From Orbus hercynius (lineage in GTDB: Bacteria > Pseudomonadota > Gammaproteobacteria > Enterobacterales > Orbaceae): a stretch of DNA of 64,000 bases. The notes below the pieces were generated by a model. That model did not search any database, was not told the origin of the DNA, and saw only the letters and a list, made by a program, of their open reading frames with translations. The stretch covers positions 1 to 64,000 of the forward strand of contig NZ_RBWY01000002.1 in NCBI RefSeq assembly GCF_003634275.1, written 5' to 3'. Of this stretch, positions 57,957 to 64,000 are shown in pieces; the stretch's first letter is position 1, and the number at the start of each line of letters is the position of its first letter. The translations under genes and the position numbers were made by a program.

Positions 57957-58562
57957 TTAATCGTTTAACGAAGATTGCATAAGGCGCTTTTTGACGGGCG
58001 CAAAACTCTTGCGGTAAATATCGTTAACGCCGTGTTGTAAAATAGCCTCTAAATGCGCTTTAGTCGGATAACCTTTATGTTGAGCAAGTCCATAGTAAGG
58101 ATACATTTTATCAAGCTCAACCATCTCCCTGTCACGCGTCACTTTAGCCAGTATTGATGCCGCACTAATCTCTTGTACTAAGCTATCACCTTTCACCACG
58201 GATTGCGCAGCAATTCCAAAATCAGGCGTACGATTGCCATCGACTAAAACCAAACCGGGCTTAACGGTTAAACCCGCAACCGCTCTTTGCATCGCCAGCA
58301 TGGTGGCATGCAAAATATTTAATTGATCAATCTCCGCAACGCTCGCCCGGGCCACGCACCAAGCTAAGGCATTTTCTTTAATAATATCAGATAAATATTC
58401 TCGTTTTTTTTCAGTGATTTTTTTAGAGTCCATCAACCCTATAATCGGTTTATTCGGATCTAAAATCACTGCCGCAGTTACAACATCACCACATAATGGG
58501 CCTCGCCCGACTTCATCAACGCCAGCAACTAATCCCGTGTGATTTGGATAGACAAATATCAT
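57957..58562 (-). CDS. rnhB: Ribonuclease HII
   Basis: RNase HII cuts RNA in RNA-DNA hybrids and starts removal of single ribonucleotides from DNA. The 201-residue protein (E. coli 198) has the motif [12 protein letters not shown] (catalytic Asp and Glu), [11 protein letters not shown], and [21 protein letters not shown] with the third acidic site. Its ATG overlaps the lpxB stop (ATGA), so the two are coupled. In E. coli dnaE follows; here the macA gene lies beyond a 138-bp gap. Confidence 0.97.
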   Translation of the reverse strand: MIFVYPNHTGLVAGVDEVGRGPLCGDVVTAAVILDPNKPIIGLMDSKKITEKKREYLSDIIKENALAWCVARASVAEIDQLNILHATMLAMQRAVAGLTVKPGLVLVDGNRTPDFGIAAQSVVKGDSLVQEISAASILAKVTRDREMVELDKMYPYYGLAQHKGYPTKAHLEAILQHGVNDIYRKSFAPVKKRLMQSSLND

Positions 58563-59716
58563 AATGAAATTCCTAACATCGTCAGTACTGCCTCAGCCGC
58601 TTGCGCATCGGCATTACACCGAATTTGCTGATGAAGCGATAGAAATGTCTCTTTTAACGCTGCATTATCATCGTTAAGCAGCGTCACAATACGCTCAGCA
58701 AGATTAGCTGGTGTACATTCATCTTGTAGCAGTTCTGCGACAATTTCTTTACCGGCAAGAATATTGGGTAATGACACATAAGGAGTTTTGACCAATTTTT
58801 TAGCTAGCCAAAATGTGAATGATTTCATTTTATAACCAACAACCATTGGGCATTTTGCTAACATGCACTCTAGTGCAACCGTGCCCGAAGCTAATATCGC
58901 CGCATCACTGGCAATCATCGCTTCTCTCGCTTGGCCATCGAGTAATGTTACTTGTAAATCAGGCGCAACTTGCGCCTTAATTTGCAAAAACTCTTGCCGT
59001 CTTTTGGCGTTCGCTAAAGGTACGACAATATACAGCGATGATATTGATTGCTGAACTAATTGCGCCGCTTGTAAAAATGGCTCAGACAACAAGCTCACTT
59101 CTGCATGACGACTACCCGGTAATAACGATAGCACTTTGGCATCAGCAGGAATACTGAGTTTTGCCCGCATCTGTGCTTTATCTGGTGATAAGGCAATATC
59201 ATCAGCCATTTTATGACCGATAAACCAGCAAGGCACATCGTATTTATCATAGAATGCTTTTTCGAACGGTAAAAACGTCAACATCAAATCAGTATTACGC
59301 TTGATCTTAAACACGCGTTTTTGCTTCCAAGCCCATACAGATGGACTCACATAGTGCATCGTTTTGATGCCAGCTTGTTTAAGCTTACCTTCTAACGACA
59401 GGTTAAAATCAGGTGCATCAATACCCATAAACAGATCAGGCTTTAATGCTTTAATCCTCGTTGTGAGGGCTTTACGAATGGATAAGATGCGTCTTAGCTT
59501 GCCGAGCACTTCAACAATGCCCATCACCGATAATTCATCCATTTGATACCAAGCTTCACAGCCTTCAGCCTGCATTTTGGGGCCAGCAATACCGACAAAA
59601 CGGATATGGGGATAGCGCTGCTTGAGTGCACTCATCAATCCAGCACCCAGAATATCGCCAGACGTTTCACCCACAACAATTGCAATAGTTAAAAGACGAG
59701 GAGATTGATTATTCAT
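58559..59716 (-). CDS. lpxB: Lipid-A-disaccharide synthase
   Basis: LpxB joins UDP-diacylglucosamine and lipid X to form the lipid A disaccharide at the inner membrane. It has 385 residues (E. coli 382). [15 protein letters not shown] at the N-terminus, [12 protein letters not shown] and [13 protein letters not shown] near 110-140, [12 protein letters not shown] and [10 protein letters not shown] are all family motifs. It follows lpxA by 72 bp. Together with fabZ, lpxA and gmhB it shows that this organism makes lipopolysaccharide. Confidence 0.97.
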   Translation of the reverse strand: MNNQSPRLLTIAIVVGETSGDILGAGLMSALKQRYPHIRFVGIAGPKMQAEGCEAWYQMDELSVMGIVEVLGKLRRILSIRKALTTRIKALKPDLFMGIDAPDFNLSLEGKLKQAGIKTMHYVSPSVWAWKQKRVFKIKRNTDLMLTFLPFEKAFYDKYDVPCWFIGHKMADDIALSPDKAQMRAKLSIPADAKVLSLLPGSRHAEVSLLSEPFLQAAQLVQQSISSLYIVVPLANAKRRQEFLQIKAQVAPDLQVTLLDGQAREAMIASDAAILASGTVALECMLAKCPMVVGYKMKSFTFWLAKKLVKTPYVSLPNILAGKEIVAELLQDECTPANLAERIVTLLNDDNAALKETFLSLHQQIRCNADAQAAEAVLTMLGISL

Positions 59717-59788
59717 GATAAAAATTATTATGCTGAGTAAATCGGATTAACAAAGATGCGCCGCGCAAAGCACGATGCATCATTATCA

Positions 59789-60580
59789 TTAACGAATAAT
59801 ACCACGAGTAGAACGTGATAGAAAATCAAGGAAAAGCTGAGCTTCAAGATGCTCTGCAGCAATGCTGCTAATTTGTTCTTTCGCTTCATCAAGGGATAAA
59901 CCATTGCGGTATAACGCCTTATAACTATTACGAATCGCATGTAACGCCTCTTTACTAAATCCGCGACGCTTAAGTCCTTCAAGATTAACACCATGAGGAA
60001 CCGCGTGATTACCTTGCGCAATTAAGTAAGGAGGGACATCTTGCGCAACGCCAGAGCAGCCACCCACCATGACGTGAGAACCAATAATACAAAACTGATG
60101 AATAGCGGTCATACCGCCAATGATAACAAAATCGTCTAACTCAACATGTCCGCCAAGCGTTGCATTATTCGCTAAAATACAACGATTACCGACTTGGCAA
60201 TCATGGGCAATGTGCGCATTGATCATAAATAAATTATCACTACCCACTTTGGTCACATTTGTACCTTGTACTGTGCCGCGATGAATCGTGACACTTTCTC
60301 GAATACGGTTACGATCGCCGATTTCAGTTCTTGTCGGCTCACCTTGATATTTTAAATCCTGATTAACTTCACCAATCGACGCAAATTGATAAATTTGATT
60401 ATCTCGGCCTATTGTTGTATGTCCATTTACCACGACATGGGATTTTAACTCAGTTCCCTCACCAATACTAACATGTTGGCCAACATAGCAAAACGGCCCT
60501 ATTTTTACGTTAGCGCCAATGCTCGCTCCATCTTCAATGATAGAACTTGGGTGGATTACAGCGGATTTATCAATTGCCAT
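59789..60580 (-). CDS. lpxA: UDP-N-acetylglucosamine acyltransferase
   Basis: LpxA adds 3-hydroxyacyl from acyl carrier protein to UDP-GlcNAc, the first step of lipid A synthesis. It has 263 residues from ATG 60580 (E. coli 262). The left-handed beta-helix is shown by hexapeptide repeats up to about residue 185. The catalytic His lies in [12 protein letters not shown], and [14 protein letters not shown] follows. AAGGA is spaced for this ATG rather than the one 6 bp upstream. Confidence 0.97.
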   Translation of the reverse strand: MAIDKSAVIHPSSIIEDGASIGANVKIGPFCYVGQHVSIGEGTELKSHVVVNGHTTIGRDNQIYQFASIGEVNQDLKYQGEPTRTEIGDRNRIRESVTIHRGTVQGTNVTKVGSDNLFMINAHIAHDCQVGNRCILANNATLGGHVELDDFVIIGGMTAIHQFCIIGSHVMVGGCSGVAQDVPPYLIAQGNHAVPHGVNLEGLKRRGFSKEALHAIRNSYKALYRNGLSLDEAKEQISSIAAEHLEAQLFLDFLSRSTRGIIR

Positions 60581-60614
60581 AAACATTCCTTAATATCAAG
60601 ATTTCATTTACAAC

Positions 60615-61061
60615 CTATTTACGCGCACACATCATTTCAGCTTCGCACACCAGTTTACCGTCAACGGTTGCGATACCGTGGAATAATGCAATTCCTCTGC
60701 GCTCTTTAATATAGGTAACATCAAGAATCATCTGATCACCAGGCACGACAGGGCGTTTAAAACGCGCCTTATCAACAGAGGCAAAATAGTACAATTGACC
60801 CGGCGTTAACTCTTCAATACTTTTAAACGCTAAAATACCGGTTGCCTGTGCCATTGCTTCTAGAATTAACACTCCAGGGAAAACCGGTTTATTAGGGAAA
60901 TGTCCTTGGAAGAAAGGTTCGTTCACTGAAACGTTTTTAATCGCTCTTAGTGTTTTACCTTTTTCGTAACTGACAACCCGATCAACCATTAAAAATGGGA
61001 AGCGATGTGGTAATAAACGAATTATCTCGTCAATATCAAGAGAATTTAATTCAGTGCTCAA
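60615..61061 (-). CDS. fabZ: 3-hydroxyacyl-ACP dehydratase FabZ
   Basis: FabZ dehydrates 3-hydroxyacyl-ACP in fatty acid elongation and competes with LpxA for the same substrate. The 148-residue hot-dog-fold protein has [14 protein letters not shown], the catalytic His in [13 protein letters not shown] and the Glu in LEAMAQATG. Translation starts at TTG 61061, with AAGGA 8 bp upstream; a TTG start is also used in E. coli. It is the first gene of this minus-strand run: lpxD, which precedes it in E. coli, is not here. Confidence 0.96.
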   Translation of the reverse strand: MSTELNSLDIDEIIRLLPHRFPFLMVDRVVSYEKGKTLRAIKNVSVNEPFFQGHFPNKPVFPGVLILEAMAQATGILAFKSIEELTPGQLYYFASVDKARFKRPVVPGDQMILDVTYIKERRGIALFHGIATVDGKLVCEAEMMCARK

Positions 61062-61296
61062 AATATCATCCTTATCTACTAATAATTATGCTTGGGCGCC
61101 ATTATAACTGATGTTATGACTTGGGGGAATCGTTTCCACTGATTATTTCGGTTATTCATGGAAATACCGTAATAAGGAATCTATCAGGTTTTTATAAATT
61201 ACATGCTATTAAGATTATATTTGTATATAATGCAAAAACACTATTTTATACAATAGCTCGATTTACCCCTAAGTAACTATATATGGAGAATACGGA

Positions 61297-62097
61297 ATGA
61301 AATCATTATTGAAAATGACGCTAATTGGTAGTGCAATTGTACTTGCCCTAGCGGGATGTGATGACAAAAAAGACAACACCACATCAACAACAGCACCAGC
61401 AGCGACACAAAATACGAACACAGATACAACTGTTGAAATCAATGCAGAAAATGAAGCTTATGCCGTTGGTGCATCTTTTGGTAACTATTTAAAAAACAAT
61501 CTTGAAAAAGGTCATGTCACCCTTAACTCTGATGAAGTGATTAAAGGCTTTAGCGATGGTTTTTATGACAAAGCAAAATTTAATCAACAACAGATTCAAT
61601 ATGTTTTAACTGAACTTGATAAACGTCTACAAACTGAAGCTAAAGAACGTTTTGAAACTGAAAAATCAACAAGTGTTGCCGCTGGCGATAAATTCCGTGC
61701 TGACTTTGCACAACAACCAACAACCAAGCAAACTGAATCAGGTCTACTTTACGAAGTGATTGATGAAGGTACAGGCAAACATCCAACTGCTGATGACACG
61801 GTTATTGTTCACTATACAGGTACCTTGGTTGATGGTAAAAAATTCGATAGCTCTTACGATCGCGGTGAACCTACTAAATTCCCATTAAAAGGCGTTATTG
61901 CTGGTTGGACTGAAGGGATTCAATTAATTGGCGTTGGCGGTAAAATTAAGTTAGTTGTGCCACCAGAATTAGCTTATGGCGATCAAGAAAAACCAGCATT
62001 TGGTGATAATGCCGGTATTCCACCTGCATCAACGCTAGTATTCGAAGTTGAACTATTAGGTATCGAAGATAGTCAACCTCAACAATCAGCTGAATAA
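61297..62097 (+). CDS. fkpA: FKBP-type peptidyl-prolyl isomerase FkpA, lipoprotein form
   Basis: FkpA is an envelope chaperone and prolyl isomerase. It has 266 residues (E. coli 270), with an N-terminal dimerisation domain (about 45-145: AYAVGASFGNYLK) and a C-terminal FKBP domain (VIVHYTGTLVDGKKFDSSYD, GWTEGIQLIGVGGKIKLVVP, PPASTLVFEVELL). Unlike soluble E. coli FkpA it has a lipobox (LALAGC, Cys21), and Asp at +2 and +3 predicts anchoring in the inner membrane. It lies 6 bp before tusD; yheO, between them in E. coli, is missing. Confidence 0.93.
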   Translation: MKSLLKMTLIGSAIVLALAGCDDKKDNTTSTTAPAATQNTNTDTTVEINAENEAYAVGASFGNYLKNNLEKGHVTLNSDEVIKGFSDGFYDKAKFNQQQIQYVLTELDKRLQTEAKERFETEKSTSVAAGDKFRADFAQQPTTKQTESGLLYEVIDEGTGKHPTADDTVIVHYTGTLVDGKKFDSSYDRGEPTKFPLKGVIAGWTEGIQLIGVGGKIKLVVPPELAYGDQEKPAFGDNAGIPPASTLVFEVELLGIEDSQPQQSAE

Positions 62098-62103
62098 TGT
62101 TTA

Positions 62104-62487
62104 GTGAAAACTAAATCATTCCGCTATTCAGTGATTATCACGGGTCCCGCTTATGGGACCCAGTCTTCATTTTGTGCTTACCAATTTTGCTTATCACTAT
62201 TAAATAATTCCACACACACACTGCACTCTATTTTTTTCTACGCCGATGGCACTTATAATGCCAATCGCTTTACGAATCCAGCCAATGATGAATTTCATCT
62301 GGTCGAAGCGTGGCAAACCTTAGCCAAAACACATCATATTAAATTATCCGTTTGCATTGCAGCAGCGCAGCGGCGCGGTGTGACACAAGAAGAGTTCGCG
62401 AACAATATCGCCAATGAATTTGAATTAGTTGGACTTGGTGATCTCAGTGACTCCGTTGCACAGTGTGATAGAGTCATACAATTTTAA
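62104..62487 (+). CDS. tusD: Sulfurtransferase subunit TusD
   Basis: TusD passes sulfur from TusA to TusE for 2-thiouridine synthesis at tRNA position 34. The protein has 127 residues (E. coli 128). VIITGPAYGTQ, FFYADGTYNANR, the catalytic cysteine in LSVCIAAAQRRGV and the ending CDRVIQF match the family. The GTG at 62104 is taken as the start, 6 bp after fkpA; the next GTG in frame (about 9 codons on) would give a start closer to E. coli. It is followed by tusC, but tusB is absent. Confidence 0.93.
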   Translation: MKTKSFRYSVIITGPAYGTQSSFCAYQFCLSLLNNSTHTLHSIFFYADGTYNANRFTNPANDEFHLVEAWQTLAKTHHIKLSVCIAAAQRRGVTQEEFANNIANEFELVGLGDLSDSVAQCDRVIQF

Positions 62488-62505
62488 GCTATACAGAGGG
62501 ACGCT

Positions 62506-62859
62506 TTGAAAAACATCGCCATTGTATTTAATCACCCCCCACACGGCACGTCACAAGGTCGGGAAGGATTAGATCTCTCGCTCTCGCTTTCAGATATTAA
62601 TCAAGTCTCGGTATTTTTTATCAATGCTGGCGTGCTGCACCTATTAGCTAATCAGCAACCCGATAAGATTCTGATGAGGGATTATATCGCCACGTTTGGC
62701 ATGTTAGAACTGTATGATATTAGTAATATCTATGTATGTGAGTCATCGCTAGCAAAATATCACTTATCGCCGCACCAACTGATTCTTGATGCAGAGATAA
62801 TCAGTAAAACAGCACTCGCCCAGCAATTAGCAGCACAAAACACCATTTTACAATTTTAG
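62506..62859 (+). CDS. tusC: TusC, TusBCD complex subunit
   Basis: TusC is a non-catalytic subunit of the hexameric TusBCD sulfur relay. The protein has 117 residues (E. coli 119). HPPHGTSQGREGLDLSLSLS, the DYIATFGMLELYDI core and the terminal ILQF are typical. It starts at TTG 62506, with GAGGGA 5 bp upstream. Its stop is one base from the convergent engB stop. The third subunit gene, tusB, which normally follows, is not found in the window. Confidence 0.93.
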   Translation: MKNIAIVFNHPPHGTSQGREGLDLSLSLSDINQVSVFFINAGVLHLLANQQPDKILMRDYIATFGMLELYDISNIYVCESSLAKYHLSPHQLILDAEIISKTALAQQLAAQNTILQF

Positions 62860-62860
62860 C

Positions 62861-63472
62861 TTAGCCTTGCTGACTAAACCACTCATCGAGTTTCTGCTTG
62901 AGCTGTTCTAATCCCGTGCGTTTTAAAGAGGAAAAGGTTGCGACCGTAATATCGCCTTGAAATGGCAAAATCGCTTCTTTAACCATATTAAGCTGCTGTT
63001 TTTGTGCGCCTGATGCTAATTTATCCGACTTGGTTAACAATAGCATTACCGGTAAATTTGACTGCACAGCCCAATCAATCATTTGCTGATCAAGGTCTTT
63101 GAGCGGGTGACGAATATCCATTAACACGACCAACCCTTTTAAGCTTTCGCGTTTTTGTAAGTATTCACCCAGTGATTGTTGCCACTTACGCTTCACCTGT
63201 TCGGGTACTTGTGCATAACCATAACCGGGTAAATCAACCAAGCGGCAATTCGGCTCAACTTCAAATAAATTGATTAGTTGCGTTCGACCTGGGGTTTTAC
63301 TGGTTCTGGCAAGACTTTTTTGATTAGTTAGCGTATTTAATGCACTGGACTTACCGGCATTTGAACGCCCGGCAAAAGCGATTTCAACGCCACCATCTAC
63401 CGGTAAATGGTTAATATCAGGTGCACTAAGCACAAAGTGAGTTTTAGCATAATTTAATGACACAATCGACAT
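62861..63472 (-). CDS. engB: Ribosome biogenesis GTPase EngB (YihA/YsxC)
   Basis: EngB is an essential GTPase needed for 50S assembly and normal division. The protein has 203 residues from ATG 63472 (E. coli 210). G1 is [10 protein letters not shown]2/switch I is in [13 protein letters not shown]3 is DLPGYGYA, G4 is TKSD and G5 is SSLK. AGGTGG lies upstream of the ATG. A TTG one codon earlier is an alternative start. It is convergent with tusC with no room for a separate terminator. Confidence 0.96.
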   Translation of the reverse strand: MSIVSLNYAKTHFVLSAPDINHLPVDGGVEIAFAGRSNAGKSSALNTLTNQKSLARTSKTPGRTQLINLFEVEPNCRLVDLPGYGYAQVPEQVKRKWQQSLGEYLQKRESLKGLVVLMDIRHPLKDLDQQMIDWAVQSNLPVMLLLTKSDKLASGAQKQQLNMVKEAILPFQGDITVATFSSLKRTGLEQLKQKLDEWFSQQG

Positions 63473-63688
63473 CAAAGACCACCTTTCGTTGTATTAATGA
63501 GATGAGTTTCGAACTTTTAATGGTTCTTAATGACAGATAAAAGTATGTTTTGACTGAGATAGTGCAGGCAATATCACTAATTTTCCACTTTCTGATCTGA
63601 CGCTTAGCTACAAATTTTATAGTTGAATTCTATCGCAATAAAGCTTGTAATTGCAACCATTAAAAGGGGGAATCTGATTTTAGTCACC

Positions 63689-63726
63689 GATAACAGAAAG
63701 ATTGCCAGAGCAATCTTTCTGTTATC
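63689..63726. repeat. Perfect 17-bp inverted repeat downstream of argD
   Basis: GATAACAGAAAGATTGC (63689-63705) pairs fully with GCAATCTTTCTGTTATC (63710-63726) around a CAGA loop, 11 bp past the argD stop. It lacks a T-run in either direction, so it is a strong RNA hairpin at the transcript end, more likely 3'-end protection or Rho-assisted termination than a standard terminator. Confidence 0.7.
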
Positions 63727-63737
63727 AGCGGGTAGGA

Positions 63738-64000
63738 TTAACTCGCGCTAATTTGTGCCACCGCTTTTGCAAAGCGCTGCATGCCTTCTTTAATTTCCTC
63801 GTCAGTAATTACTAGTGATGGTGTAAATCTCAACACCGAAGCTCCGGCATTAAGAATCATGACTTTAAAGGAGGTTGCCACATTTAAAAAGTCACGTGCT
63901 TTACCATGGTATTGAGGGGCCAGCTCAGCGCCAAGTAATAAACCTTTACCTTTGTACTGCGTAAAGACATTAAACTGCTGGTTGATCTGCTCAAGCTCAC
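63738..64000 (-). CDS. argD: Acetylornithine/succinyldiaminopimelate aminotransferase, C-terminal end
   Basis: Only the last 86 codons are in the window; the gene continues beyond the right edge. They read FTQYKGKGLLLGAELAPQYH, GKARDFLNVA, KVMILNAGASVLRFTPSLVI and EEIKEGMQRFAKAVAQ, matching the C-terminal small domain of ArgD, a PLP class III aminotransferase of arginine and lysine synthesis. The closely related catabolic AstC is less similar in the PQYxGxARDF segment. The active-site lysine is outside the window. Confidence 0.88.
   Translation of the reverse strand, partial: ELEQINQQFNVFTQYKGKGLLLGAELAPQYHGKARDFLNVATSFKVMILNAGASVLRFTPSLVITDEEIKEGMQRFAKAVAQISAS

Noticed and set aside
1-64000. 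CRISPR arrays and intact insertion sequences
   Set aside because: No regularly spaced direct repeats and no transposase-like frames were found on either strand.

Overview
The window is an AT-rich gammaproteobacterial chromosome segment. Most proteins match Escherichia coli counterparts in length and motifs, and many E. coli neighbourhoods are kept in part (rrn-gmhB-metNIQ-trmO, epmB/efp, cpxRA/fieF/pfkA, miaB-ybeZ, mrdA-rodA-dacA-ybeD, yajC-secD-secF, fabZ-lpxA-lpxB-rnhB, fkpA-tusDC). They are joined in new combinations and several expected members are missing. My best guess, from gene content and base composition only, is a member of the Orbales (Gilliamella-like insect gut bacteria). That is an inference and was not tested by any search.

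Layout. 1-4240: an rRNA P1 promoter at the left edge, gmhB, the MetJ-controlled methionine importer metNIQ, and trmO. 4314-10850: a five-gene minus-strand hexonate operon (transporter, LgoR-type regulator, uxaB, zinc dehydrogenase, uxaA) that reads as a complete L-galactonate to 2-keto-3-deoxygluconate route. 11132-13905: metA with three met boxes, then divergent epmB and efp. 13920-22750: trmL, cpxAR (without cpxP), fieF, pfkA, a GNAT protein, gltX and asnB. 22821-30007: one minus-strand run miaB-ybeZ-mrdA-rodA-dacA-ybeD for tRNA modification and cell elongation. 30262-35095: an M20 peptidase, an MFS carrier and an AbgR-like LysR regulator, then a Sel1-repeat protein. 35128-37767: ppc.

38089-44168: the most unusual locus. 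It is a promoter followed by nuoJ-K-L-M-N only, with no nuoA-I beside it. All five frames are intact, but many residues that carry protons in complex I are replaced: NuoK E36 by Met; NuoJ Y59 by Phe; NuoL histidines and a lysine by Tyr, Gln and Ser; NuoM K234, K265, H348 and E407 by Arg, Asn, Ile and Asn; NuoN K395 by Gln. It reads as a conserved membrane arm that has lost much of its ordinary proton machinery.

44288-47584: yajC-secD-secF. 47702-52000: tRNA-Ala(GGC), whose 3' end is repeated at 49431, marking one decayed integrative element (integrase stub, lipoprotein gene, terminase relic) and a second one in tandem that carries a nuclease toxin and its probable immunity protein. 52019-57818: a cold shock protein, a two-component system and macAB. 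57957-64000: rnhB, lpxB, lpxA and fabZ, then fkpA, tusD and tusC, engB, and the 3' end of argD running off the right edge.
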